Shown: piece by piece, positions 26,176-33,309 of the stretch
How positions within the stretch are numbered: position 1 is the stretch's first letter
Layout of the letters: every line of letters starts with the position of its first letter
Origin: an uncultured Phycisphaerae bacterium
GTDB lineage: Bacteria > Planctomycetota > Phycisphaerae > UBA1845 > PWPN01
DNA length: 33,309 bases
Direction: 5' to 3'
Assembly: GCA_938005315.1 (NCBI GenBank)
Contig: CALLOB010000117.1
Span: 1 to 33,309, forward strand
Program-made: the position numbers and the translations under genes
Notes under the pieces: generated by a model
What the model was told of the DNA's origin: nothing
Seen by the model: the letters and a program-made list of their open reading frames with translations, nothing else
Database searches by the model: none

Positions 26176-27503
26176 CCGCCGGCCACCGTCCGGCCGCCGA
26201 CGGCCGCCCTCGGCGCCCACGCCACACCGCTCTGGCGGAGCCGGGCGCGTCCGTAACCGAACGTGTGCTTTTCGATCAGCCCCAAGGCGAACAGGCTCGA
26301 ATAGAACATGTAGCCGTGGTTGGAGAGCGCCTGGGCTCCCAGGGACATGCCGTACATCGCCACCACCTGCATCCGCCTGTCCAGGGGCACGGCCCGGTCC
26401 CTCAGCAGCCGCAGCACCCGCACGCCCAGAACGATCAGCCAGATCAGATACGTCCAGGCGGCGATGCCGCCGTAGGCCTGGTGCGCGTAGATGAAGGCAT
26501 TATGGGCCTGGATGCCCGCGGTGCTGGTGTACGCGCGGGCCTGCCCGACGCCCACGATGGCGGTCTCCCGGAAATCGTCCAGCAGCTCCCAGCGGTAGAC
26601 GTCCTGACGGATGCTGTGTCGCTCGGCGCGCCGGCTGAGCACCTCCAGCGGATCGGCCAGCAGGAACCACGCCTGCGACACGGCCGCCAGCACCACCATC
26701 ACCAGAAACGCCCCGCTCAGCCGCACGCCGCGCCCCAGCAGAACGGTGACCACCACGACCAGCAGTCCGCAGCCGTAGGTCACCGCTCCGCCGCGCGAGC
26801 CCGTCTTGAGCATCAGGTAGGCCAACACCCCCGCCAGAACCCATAAAAAAGGCTTGAAAGCCGCCTTCGCCCGCAACGACCAGAAGATCAGCGCGATCGA
26901 GAACAGCCCGAGCATGTAACTGAGCTGATTGGAGTTCCCGAAGGAGCTCCCCGCGCCGGTCTGCTCCAGGATGAGCCGCTCATCCCGGGCCGTCAGACCG
27001 CTGACGCGGATCACGACGATGAGCATGAGGCTGAAGAACAGCAGCATCCGCTTCTGCGTGGCCGTGTTCCGCGCCAGATAGCAGTACACCACCACGTACA
27101 GCAGCCAGAACATCATCGGCCGCACGCCTTCGCTGATCACCGGCAGCTGCCCGACGCCGAAAGCCTCCGTGAGGTTGGCGGCCATATACATCACGGCTCC
27201 GAACCAGAACGACGTCGGCAGCGGCTCGCGCTGGGCCAGCAGAATGACCAGCGCGGTCATCCCCGACAGAACCACCGCGGCGCCGCCGAGGCCCGGAACC
27301 GCCGATCCCCCGGTGACGTGGATGAAGGTGCTGTTGAGAACGCTGACGTACAGCAGCAGTTCGACCGTCTTGCGGGCCAGGGACCCCGGACGCTCCAGCA
27401 TCGCCGCGGGGGAGGCGGCCCGCGGAACCGGCGGCGGCAGCGGACCCCAGACCCGGGGGACCATCGCCTGTTGCATCGGCAGCGTTCGGCCAGCGGTCAG
27501 CAT
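26172..27503 (-). CDS. Wzy/O-antigen-ligase-like polysaccharide polymerase
   Basis: A 443-residue integral membrane protein with about ten hydrophobic segments. The region GSSFGNSNQLSYMLGLFSIA, the LMLKTGSRGGAVTYG loop and the late periplasmic loop ending in GVGQ, followed by QAHNAFIYAHQAYGGIAAW, match the O-antigen ligase/polymerase (Wzy/WaaL) family. In that family, basic residues and the HN motif next to the second large loop are functionally important. It would join lipid-linked repeat units in the periplasm or ligate glycan to an acceptor; which of the two is not decided by sequence. The start is uncertain: the ATG at 27503 overlaps the preceding GT4 gene by seven bases, and ATGs at 27476 and 27464 are alternatives. 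The first 40 residues are Pro- and Arg-rich before the first membrane segment. Confidence 0.88.
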   Translation of the reverse strand: MLTAGRTLPMQQAMVPRVWGPLPPPVPRAASPAAMLERPGSLARKTVELLLYVSVLNSTFIHVTGGSAVPGLGGAAVVLSGMTALVILLAQREPLPTSFWFGAVMYMAANLTEAFGVGQLPVISEGVRPMMFWLLYVVVYCYLARNTATQKRMLLFFSLMLIVVIRVSGLTARDERLILEQTGAGSSFGNSNQLSYMLGLFSIALIFWSLRAKAAFKPFLWVLAGVLAYLMLKTGSRGGAVTYGCGLLVVVVTVLLGRGVRLSGAFLVMVVLAAVSQAWFLLADPLEVLSRRAERHSIRQDVYRWELLDDFRETAIVGVGQARAYTSTAGIQAHNAFIYAHQAYGGIAAWTYLIWLIVLGVRVLRLLRDRAVPLDRRMQVVAMYGMSLGAQALSNHGYMFYSSLFALGLIEKHTFGYGRARLRQSGVAWAPRAAVGGRTVAGG

Positions 27504-28660
27504 GACTCGGCCCGTACCTCCTCGATCAGTTGCAGATACTGTGCGGCGATCGCGTTCCAGTCGTAGGCCCGGCTGCCCTCGCGCCCGGCCTCGGACAGGG
27601 CCGCGGCCTCGGCGCGATTCTCCAGCAGACCCAGCATCGCCTCCGCCATCGGGATCGCCCCCTTCTGCGCCACGACCCGGGCTCCGCCCACGCTGGCCAC
27701 CGCCCGATGCCCGGGGTTGTCACTCAGCACGCAAGGCAGACCCGAAGCCAGCGCCTGGGCCACGACCTGCGGGAATCCCTCCATCAGCGATGTGCTGACG
27801 AAGACGTCCGCACTGCGGAACACCGCCGGCAGCTCGGACATCGGCAACTGATCGATCAGAAACACCCGCCCGGCCAGTCCCAGCGCCTCCACCTGCGGCC
27901 GCAGCGACGGAACATTCCGCCCGACCAGCACCAGAACCGGCCGACGATCCCGCCGACACACCTCGGCGAACGCCTCCAGCATGTCCGGGTAGCCCTTCAC
28001 GGGCATGTTGCGCCCGACGCCCAGAAAAATGAACCGCCCCGGCTCCAGACCCAGCCGCCGGGCCAGTGCGTCGGTCCGCGGCCCCTGGAACTGCTCCCAG
28101 AGCACGCCGTTGGGGATGTACGGCGGCCTCCGCCGGGCCCCCAGCCTGGCCAGTTCCTCGGCCATGTCGAAATTGATCGCCGTGACGGCCGCGGCCTGGC
28201 GCACGTTCTCGCGCATCTGCCGGTCCCACCGCCCGTCGAGCCGGACGCCGTAGTCGATGCTCGCGACACTCTGAACATCGCCCCCCGTCGGTGTCAGCAC
28301 CGCCGGCACCCCCGTCCGTCGCTGGAAAGCCACGGCACAGTCGCCGGGATAGGTAATGCTGTGGGCATGCACCGCGTCGAACCTGGTCCGCCGGTGCGCC
28401 TTCCGCAGCGCCAGGTAGCCCAGCATGCTGTTGATCCGCAGATAGTCCATCCCCTGCAAATGCACGGCGAACCGGATCACCGGATAGGGCTGCTCGACCT
28501 GGACTTCCCCCCGCCGCCGGAACCGGTCCAGACCGCACAGCACGACCACCGCGTGGCCCCTCGCCCGGTAGGCCGTGGCCAGGTAATGCACCTTCCACTC
28601 CAGACCGCCCACCATGGGAAGAAAAGATCCGGATATGATGGCGATGCGCACCGGCTTCAC
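27497..28660 (-). CDS. Family 4 glycosyltransferase
   Basis: A 387-residue GT-B enzyme. [20 protein letters not shown] is the GT4 N-terminal glycine-rich loop, [14 protein letters not shown] and [10 protein letters not shown] follow, and [10 protein letters not shown] marks the inter-domain linker. In the donor domain, [19 protein letters not shown] and [22 protein letters not shown] contain the usual glutamate-bearing motif (EGFP), though the second glutamate of E-x7-E appears replaced by Gln (Q in VVAQAL). The start is GTG at 28660, preceded directly by GGGAGG and overlapping the acyltransferase stop as GTGA. It is coupled to an acyltransferase gene exactly like the pair at 23275-25018. Confidence 0.92.
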   Translation of the reverse strand: MKPVRIAIISGSFLPMVGGLEWKVHYLATAYRARGHAVVVLCGLDRFRRRGEVQVEQPYPVIRFAVHLQGMDYLRINSMLGYLALRKAHRRTRFDAVHAHSITYPGDCAVAFQRRTGVPAVLTPTGGDVQSVASIDYGVRLDGRWDRQMRENVRQAAAVTAINFDMAEELARLGARRRPPYIPNGVLWEQFQGPRTDALARRLGLEPGRFIFLGVGRNMPVKGYPDMLEAFAEVCRRDRRPVLVLVGRNVPSLRPQVEALGLAGRVFLIDQLPMSELPAVFRSADVFVSTSLMEGFPQVVAQALASGLPCVLSDNPGHRAVASVGGARVVAQKGAIPMAEAMLGLLENRAEAAALSEAGREGSRAYDWNAIAAQYLQLIEEVRAESC

Positions 28661-29199
28661 GACCCTCCCGGCCTGAAGTGCCGTTCGCAATAACGGCGCA
28701 ACTCCCGGACGGACATGCCCTTCGTGGGCAGGAACCTGTCCCGGACGGACTGGTAGTACTCATCAAGCGTCTTGATCACCCGGGCCGGCACTCCGGCCGC
28801 GACGCTGTTGGCAGGCACATCCCTGGTCACCACCGCGCCTGCGCCGATGACCACGTTGTCCCCGATCGTCACGCCGGGCAGGATGATCGCACCGAATCCG
28901 ATGAAGACGTTGCTCCCGACCCGGATCGGAGCGAGCAGGTCGGCCGTGGGATGCCGGTCCCGGAACACCCACACCCCGCCGTCGTGGGTGATGAACTGGG
29001 CATAGGTGATGCTCACGTGGTCGCCCAGCGCGACCAGCCAGGGCTCCGAACCGAAATTGACCCCGATCAGCCGGCAATCCGTGCCGATCGTGACGCCGAT
29101 CGAACGCGCGTAAGCCACCGGGTCAAGGTGGCGTCGGACCATGTGGGTAGCGGTGCGCAACAGGCCGGGCATGCGCCGGATCAGATTGATCCACATCAT
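28657..29199 (-). CDS. Left-handed beta-helix acyltransferase (hexapeptide repeat family)
   Basis: A 180-residue sugar acyltransferase. Hexapeptide repeats include [36 protein letters not shown], then [21 protein letters not shown] and [27 protein letters not shown] gives the loop with the likely catalytic His. [18 protein letters not shown] ends the helix, and a short amphipathic tail of 40 residues follows. AGGGGAG lies a few bases upstream of the ATG at 29199. Compared with the protein encoded at 24401-25018 it is shorter and clearly a different subtype. It probably acetylates a sugar of the polysaccharide. The downstream GT4 gene overlaps its stop codon. Confidence 0.9.
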   Translation of the reverse strand: MMWINLIRRMPGLLRTATHMVRRHLDPVAYARSIGVTIGTDCRLIGVNFGSEPWLVALGDHVSITYAQFITHDGGVWVFRDRHPTADLLAPIRVGSNVFIGFGAIILPGVTIGDNVVIGAGAVVTRDVPANSVAAGVPARVIKTLDEYYQSVRDRFLPTKGMSVRELRRYCERHFRPGGS

Positions 29200-29236
29200 G
29201 CGCGACTCCCCTGAAGACGCCGACTTCGACCCGTAG

Positions 29237-29304
29237 CGGGCACCCGGGCCGTGCCCGTCCGATCGGCCGGCAGCGACGATCCGCCGGCTCCGCCTCGGGA
29301 GCCG
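29237..29304 (-). terminator. Two GC-rich stem-loops after a methyltransferase gene
   Basis: CGGCTCC (29285-29291) pairs with GGAGCCG (29298-29304) over six bases, and CGGGCAC (29237-29243) pairs with GTGCCCG (29251-29257) over seven bases. Both lie in the 132-base gap left of the methyltransferase stop at 29332, where leftward transcription could end or be attenuated. Confidence 0.4.
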
Positions 29305-29331
29305 CTGCCTGCTCCCGCCGGCACCGCGGGC

Positions 29332-30090
29332 TCAGTCGGCTTCGAGCGTCATCCGGAAGTAGCTGCGAGTCAGGTAGGCGCAGAGACGGTTTCTGAAAAC
29401 GGCTCCCAGATGGCCCGCCTCGGGAGCCACGCACCACGTGATCCGGGGCCGGACGAAACCGCAGGGCCCAAGAAGCTCGATCCAGGTTTCCGGCTGCTGG
29501 TGCTTGTGCCACTCGATCGTCGGGACGAAAGGGTTGCGCAGCCCCAGATCCGCGAAGAGATTCCGCCGGGCACAGTCGGTGAGGATGAGGTGCCCGCCGC
29601 GGGGCATGAGCTGACGGAGCTTCCGGAAAAGCCCGCGATAGGTCTCGCGGGCCGATTCGTCATCCCGCAGACGAATGCAGGCCGCTTCATCCAGATGGTT
29701 GATCGAGGCGTGCAGGAGAACGATATCCCACCGGCCCGCGTCGAGAGCGGCTTCCTGGAAGGTCTGCTCGCGGATGCTGACGTTGGTCAGTCCCAGATCA
29801 TGGACCGCCTCGCGGAACTTCTGCACGGCCTGATTCCCGCGGCTCCCCGCCTCCGACGGCTCCAGCCCCAGGACCTCCGCGGCCCCATGAACCGCCGCCC
29901 ACATGCAGAACCGTCCGTTGCCGCACCCGATGTCCAGCATGCGCCGGCCTCTGAGCTCCACGCCTTTGAAGAGCAGATGGCGGCAGTAGTAGCTGAACGC
30001 GGTGCCGATACGCCACCAGCCCAGCCGCTGCCCGACCTCGATCAGGCGGCATTTCGGATCGGCGGAGTTCGTTTCCTTGCGCATGATCAT
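29332..30090 (-). CDS. SAM-dependent methyltransferase
   Basis: A 252-residue class I methyltransferase. MLDIGCGNGRFCMWAA is motif I, VLGLEPSEAG is the acidic turn binding the ribose, WDIVLLHASINHL is motif II, and LMPRGGHLILTDC is motif III. The C-terminal part includes NPFVPTIEWHKHQQPETW, a segment shared by some methyltransferases in surface-polysaccharide clusters. GGAGGG six bases before the ATG at 30090 sets the start; a second ATG lies at 30084. It stands between two intergenic gaps (157 bases upstream, 132 downstream) and may form its own small unit. The target is not known. Confidence 0.88.
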   Translation of the reverse strand: MIMRKETNSADPKCRLIEVGQRLGWWRIGTAFSYYCRHLLFKGVELRGRRMLDIGCGNGRFCMWAAVHGAAEVLGLEPSEAGSRGNQAVQKFREAVHDLGLTNVSIREQTFQEAALDAGRWDIVLLHASINHLDEAACIRLRDDESARETYRGLFRKLRQLMPRGGHLILTDCARRNLFADLGLRNPFVPTIEWHKHQQPETWIELLGPCGFVRPRITWCVAPEAGHLGAVFRNRLCAYLTRSYFRMTLEAD

Positions 30091-30247
30091 TCGCGGCCCT
30101 CCTTTCCCTGTGGTCTCGAGCCGTTCCCGGGAAGCGGATCGCAGGCCGTGCCCGGGCCCCGGAATGATACGCCGCCCCGCCTTCCCGGCGAAATTCGCAG
30201 GATTTCAGGATCGTTCCCGTCGGCCGGCTCTGCCGGGCCGCAGGTGT
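30091..30247. other. Intergenic gap within the polysaccharide locus
   Basis: This 157-base gap is the widest between 20530 and 32833. On the minus strand TATCAT (30164-30169 region) could be a -10 element for the methyltransferase, but no good -35 stands at the right distance. A GC-rich imperfect dyad near 30225-30242 could end the upstream deacetylase transcript. Confidence 0.25.
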
Positions 30248-31237
30248 CTAACCCCCCCTTTGCTGAAACTGCACGGCGAATGAGGTGAGATCCGTCCCTC
30301 GGGCGCCCCGGCCGGCCAGGGCGGCAAACAGGCTCTCGAACACTTCATAAAGCCGCTCGATGGCCGCTTCATCCGGGAAAAACGGGGAGCCCCCCGGCAT
30401 CAGTTCCGAGGAGTGAAACATCATCTCGACGCAGGGCAGGCCCAGGCGGACGGCCTGATCGTAGACCTCGATCAGGTCTTCGGCGGTGCTGTCGCGTTGC
30501 GGACGGAACCATCGCGGCCCGAACCCCCGACGGGCCAGCGGCTCGACCAGCAATGTCGGAACGACGCGAACGTAGCAGGCCTGCAGCGGGGACGAGCCGG
30601 CCAGCGGCCATGCGGTAAAAAGGATCGTGACCGGCACCTCCAGAAGGCCGGCGGAACCCGGCCGGCAGACGTCCTCCGGATCGGGGTGATACGGCGCCGG
30701 TCTGGCCCGCCGGAAATCCATGCCCCCGCGGCCGCCGGGAAGCCCGGAGGCATGGGCCCACGAACAGTACGGCGTGACCGAGCAATCCACCACGTAGCCC
30801 AGCCCGGCCAGCACCTGGACATGAGGCCCGTCGAAACCGTAACGGCCGGCCCGATAGGATGTCGGCGGTCGGCCGAAGGCCCGGTCGACGGCCCCGGTGA
30901 GCACGTCCATCTTTCGCCGGAACGAATCGATCGGCAGCTCGTGGGGAAAGGGATGATGGCGGTGGCCGTCCTGTTCGCCGGGACCGGAGGGAGGGTTGGT
31001 CCAGGGATGCAGATGAGCACCGATCTCCGCCCGACCCGACGCCTGGTAGGGCCCGACGGTTTCCTGAAAGCGGCGGTCCTGGACCATCTCGTAGGTGCAC
31101 AGGTAGGTCGGCTTGAAACCAAAGCGGTCGCACAGGGCCTGGAACCGGGGGATATACCTCGTGTTTTCCGTGGTCAGGACCTCGGAACGGGCCCAGGCGT
31201 TGTCGGCCTCGGTGTCGATGGTGATGATCAATTTCAT
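30248..31237 (-). CDS. Polysaccharide deacetylase-like protein (NodB fold)
   Basis: A 329-residue protein with the motifs of carbohydrate esterase 4, but from a different branch than the deacetylase at 15099. KLIITIDTEADN (D8, E10, D12) is motif 1, EIGAHLHPW (H75, H77) stands in for the metal-binding histidines, and SYRAGRYGFD near residue 147 is motif 3. VEMMFHSSELMPGGSPFF near the C-terminus supplies the late conserved His and Glu. The spacing of the histidines (H-x-H rather than H-x3-H) differs from classical deacetylases, so catalysis should be regarded as probable, not shown. No signal peptide is visible. The start at 31237 is fixed by homology; the ribosome-binding site is weak. It lies 22 bases after a methyltransferase gene. 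Confidence 0.85.
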   Translation of the reverse strand: MKLIITIDTEADNAWARSEVLTTENTRYIPRFQALCDRFGFKPTYLCTYEMVQDRRFQETVGPYQASGRAEIGAHLHPWTNPPSGPGEQDGHRHHPFPHELPIDSFRRKMDVLTGAVDRAFGRPPTSYRAGRYGFDGPHVQVLAGLGYVVDCSVTPYCSWAHASGLPGGRGGMDFRRARPAPYHPDPEDVCRPGSAGLLEVPVTILFTAWPLAGSSPLQACYVRVVPTLLVEPLARRGFGPRWFRPQRDSTAEDLIEVYDQAVRLGLPCVEMMFHSSELMPGGSPFFPDEAAIERLYEVFESLFAALAGRGARGTDLTSFAVQFQQRGG

Positions 31238-31259
31238 GGACGCCGCTCGTGCGTTCCGT

Positions 31260-32060
31260 TCAGGCCCGCTCCCCGATGTACATGATGGTGGGCGACAGCA
31301 AACGGGATCGTGGTACCCGGCCCAGCAGACGAAAGGTCCTCTGGCTCGCGGCGTTGAGCAGCCCGAGGGCCCTGCGTTCGATCCTGCGCCGCAGGCCGGT
31401 ATCAAAGGCCCGTTCCAGGAAGTCCGGCCGCCGCACGATCACCACCGGCACGCCGCAATAATCGCAGAACAGCGTCCGGACGCCGGCTTTTTCGTGCGCC
31501 TCGCGCAGCCGGGCCGGAGAGAGATGGACGTGCGAGGCGTAGGACTCCGGGTAGGTGCGCTTGCGGAGCCGCCCGTTGAGCCCCAGGAAGTTGGGCACCG
31601 TGGTGATCACGATGCCGCCCGGGCGGGCGATGCCGACGATTCTCGCCACGACGGCGTCGGTGTCCGGAACATGCTCGATGAAACCCCGCGAGTAGACCGC
31701 ATCGAAGGCTCCGGCCGGCAGCGGATCGCGATAGAAGTCGGCACACCGGATGTCGCCGTCGAAGCCCTGCATGGCCAGGTTCCGGCGCGTCAGTTCCACC
31801 GCGGCTTCCACGTAGTCCAGCCCGGCGACCTTCATGTCGAAATAACGGGCGAAGTAGGCCAGCCAGCGCCCCGGCGCGCAGCCGACCTCGAAAAGCGTTC
31901 CCCCGCGGATCCGGAGATACCTCGTGAACAGCCGATGCTCGTCGGGGTTCTGGCGCGGCGAGGCCTGGATCGGCAGATTCGGGACGGCCGCGGCGTGAAC
32001 CTCCGCCCAGTATTCCCTGGGCGGCTCGCGAACGACGGGAGCATCGGGTGTGGCGTTCAT
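31260..32060 (-). CDS. SAM-dependent methyltransferase
   Basis: A 266-residue class I methyltransferase. LFEVGCAPGRWLAYFA is motif I, VAGLDYVEAAVELTRRN is the acidic strand with its following helix, FDAVYSRGFIEHVPDTDAVV is the UbiE/COQ5-like motif, and IARPGGIVITTVPN is motif III. HVHLSPARLREAHEKAG is a segment common in methyltransferases of glycan loci. The ATG at 32060 overlaps the stop of the upstream methyltransferase gene as ATGA, so the two are coupled. A basic C-terminal stretch follows the fold. The acceptor is not known. Confidence 0.9.
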   Translation of the reverse strand: MNATPDAPVVREPPREYWAEVHAAAVPNLPIQASPRQNPDEHRLFTRYLRIRGGTLFEVGCAPGRWLAYFARYFDMKVAGLDYVEAAVELTRRNLAMQGFDGDIRCADFYRDPLPAGAFDAVYSRGFIEHVPDTDAVVARIVGIARPGGIVITTVPNFLGLNGRLRKRTYPESYASHVHLSPARLREAHEKAGVRTLFCDYCGVPVVIVRRPDFLERAFDTGLRRRIERRALGLLNAASQRTFRLLGRVPRSRLLSPTIMYIGERA

Positions 32061-32833
32061 GATGTCTGCCCGGCCCTCTGAAGCACGATGCAGTGCCCGA
32101 TCCGTCCGAACGGCAGATGCCGATCCAGCCGGGCGGTCAGCTCGTTGATGATCCGATTGAAAGTTCTCGTCAGATCCACCTTTCGCCCGGGATACAGCCG
32201 GCGGATCGGCAGTCCCTGGACGAGATCCTGCCAGGCCATCAGCCGCAGCTGCACCAGGCTCTGCGCGACCCGGCCGGCCCACCCCACGAGGGCATAGAGC
32301 TCCACGGTTTCCAGCCCCACGGCCGAGAAGTCCCTCACCAGGCAGTCGCGGTCGCGCCCGTACCGGCCGCCGGCCTCCCAGAAACCCCGATACAATCGCT
32401 CGGTATCCGGCACGATCACCGTGGCGACCACGAAACCGTCGGGCTTGAGCGCCTCGGTCAGCCAGCCGATGTCACGATAGTCGCGCACGAATTCGAGCGA
32501 ACTCATGAACAGGACGGCGTCGTACCGCCGCGTCGGCCGGAAGTCGCGGAAGCTCGAGCGGACGTATTCGATCTCGAACGGGATACCCGGCCGTTCCACC
32601 TCCACCGGCGCGAGGTCCAGACAGGTGTAGTGTCCGCTGAGCCCCAGGTTGGCCAGGAGTTCGACCAGGGCCCCGTCGCGGCCGCCGGCGTCCAGGAAGT
32701 CGATCCTTCCCCGCAGCCGCCGTGCCAGTACGTCGGCGACGGCATGTGCCGACCAGAAGCGGTACGCGGTGCCATCGAGCTGCCGAGAGGGTACCCCCCG
32801 CGATTTGAGGATATGAAACCGGTAATCGGACAT
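32057..32833 (-). CDS. SAM-dependent methyltransferase with start codon at a repeat junction
   Basis: A methyltransferase of 258 residues as read from the ATG at 32833. IDFLDAGGRDGALVELLANL is motif I, YTCLDLAPVEVE the acidic turn, YDAVLFMSSLEFV motif II and ALKPDGFVVATVIV motif III. The first 12 residues after Met (SDYRFHILKSRG) are encoded entirely by one copy of the 36-base repeat. Family-like sequence seems to begin only near DGTAYRFWSAHAV. There is no other in-frame ATG or GTG before motif I, so either the repeat supplies the start or the native 5' end was displaced. The ribosome-binding site is weak (AAGG four bases away). Its stop overlaps the next methyltransferase gene. Confidence 0.85.
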   Translation of the reverse strand: MSDYRFHILKSRGVPSRQLDGTAYRFWSAHAVADVLARRLRGRIDFLDAGGRDGALVELLANLGLSGHYTCLDLAPVEVERPGIPFEIEYVRSSFRDFRPTRRYDAVLFMSSLEFVRDYRDIGWLTEALKPDGFVVATVIVPDTERLYRGFWEAGGRYGRDRDCLVRDFSAVGLETVELYALVGWAGRVAQSLVQLRLMAWQDLVQGLPIRRLYPGRKVDLTRTFNRIINELTARLDRHLPFGRIGHCIVLQRAGQTS

Positions 32834-32908
32834 TGGCCTTGTTGATGGACTGCGATAGCGCATCGATCTCGTCCCCGCGATTTGAGGATATGAAACCGGT
32901 AATCGGAC
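32796..32908. CRISPR. CRISPR-like mini-array: two identical 36-base repeats, one 41-base spacer
   Basis: Copies at 32796-32831 and 32873-32908 are identical over exactly 36 bases, beginning CCCCGCGATTTGAGG and ending ACCGGTAATCGGAC, and diverge at once on both sides. The 41 bases between (32832-32872) are unrelated to the repeat. Repeat length, perfect identity and spacer length match a minimal CRISPR array. Near its ends the repeat carries CGATT and AATCG, which can pair. No further copy is seen one period to either side, no AT-rich leader is evident, and no cas gene lies in the window. An alternative is another kind of dispersed 36-base repeat. Orientation is not determined. Confidence 0.6.
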
Positions 32909-32918
32909 CGCGGCCCGG

Positions 32919-33309
32919 TCAGCACGCCCCGCCGGCCTCCGCGACGTCGCCGCGCAGCGCTCCCAGCCGGTTCTTGAGCCTGCGCACCAGCGAAACCACC
33001 TCCGGAGGCGCGAAAAGCCAGAAACCCAGGGCATACGCCGCTCCGCCGGCAAGGATGGTGATCACGAAGAAGCCCGTGGTCTCCGGCAGCCACAGCCCCG
33101 GCAGCACCACCGCCATCACCAGCAGACCGCAGAGCACCGGCCGCACGTACAGCCCGGGCCGGCAGGTCAGCCCGACTCGGCGTCGGATCGACCAGGCCGC
33201 CAGCACCATCGCCCCCAGCCACGCCACCGTGGCCGAAAGAGGGATGCCCGCCGGACCGGCCAGCGGCAGAAACACGAAATACGCCCCGTACATCAGCAGG
33301 GAGACGATC
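32919..33309 (-). CDS. Lipid-linked oligosaccharide flippase-like membrane protein, C-terminal part
   Basis: About 130 C-terminal residues of a larger gene that runs off the right edge. Three hydrophobic segments are visible: IVSLLMYGAYFVFLPLAG onward, PVLCGLLVMAVVLPGLWLP, and FFVITILAGGAAYALGFWLF. A basic loop with SIRRRVGL lies between the first two. This layout, with a final paired helix and short charged tail, resembles the end of Wzx/MurJ-type polysaccharide flippases, which would be expected beside a Wzy-like polymerase. Without the N-terminal two thirds the subfamily cannot be fixed. The stop is 10 bases from the CRISPR-like repeat. Its presence suggests the locus continues to the right. 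Confidence 0.7.
   Translation of the reverse strand, partial: IVSLLMYGAYFVFLPLAGPAGIPLSATVAWLGAMVLAAWSIRRRVGLTCRPGLYVRPVLCGLLVMAVVLPGLWLPETTGFFVITILAGGAAYALGFWLFAPPEVVSLVRRLKNRLGALRGDVAEAGGAC

Overview
The window is about 33 kb of GC-rich bacterial DNA with no rRNA, tRNA, transposase or cas gene that I can recognise. It most likely comes from a planctomycete. The gene at 2056-3210 is a pseudopilin-like protein of the kind expanded in Planctomycetota and relatives: a GFTLIEV prepilin leader plus a C-terminal DGHV motif. It also carries the LE-x-R-x-x-LA type N-terminal motif common on planctomycete surface proteins. This assignment is inference from protein style, not from a marker gene.

Layout. 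1-9338 is mostly housekeeping: a truncated murQ (minus), 1.2 kb of non-coding DNA with three short direct repeats and hairpins, the pseudopilin gene, groES-groEL behind a possible sigma-54 promoter, a seven-iron-type ferredoxin with its own promoter, a concentrative nucleoside transporter (minus) and gatB. 9488-13465 is a large lipoprotein with PKD-like, cadherin-like and heparinase II/III domains. 13661-16034 holds a family 4 glycosyltransferase and an exosortase-locus-type polysaccharide deacetylase on the plus strand.

From 15962 to the right edge, everything lies on the minus strand and forms an extracellular polysaccharide (or O-antigen-like) locus. In transcription order it encodes: the C-terminal end of a flippase-like membrane protein, two methyltransferases, a second deacetylase, a third methyltransferase, an acyltransferase, a glycosyltransferase (GT4), a Wzy/O-antigen-ligase-like polymerase, GT4, acyltransferase, GT4, a 4,6-dehydratase, a sugar nucleotidyltransferase, a reductase, a methyltransferase, GT4, GT2 and a DegT-type aminotransferase. 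Many neighbours share 4-base stop/start overlaps, which implies translational coupling. A plausible reading is that the nucleotidyltransferase, dehydratase and reductase make an activated deoxy sugar. The glycosyltransferases would build a repeat unit, the acyl-, methyl- and aminotransferases would decorate it, and the flippase and polymerase would export and polymerise it. The deacetylases and the heparinase-like lipoprotein would modify or cut the polymer.

The most unusual element is at 32796-32908, between the flippase and methyltransferase genes. Two identical 36-base direct repeats are separated by a unique 41-base segment, which is the geometry of a one-spacer CRISPR array. No cas gene is present, and the start codon of the methyltransferase falls on the repeat/spacer junction. 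Second is a stretch upstream of the GT2 gene that resembles the ribosome-binding site and first codons of the aminotransferase gene two positions downstream, as if a gene fragment had been left behind.
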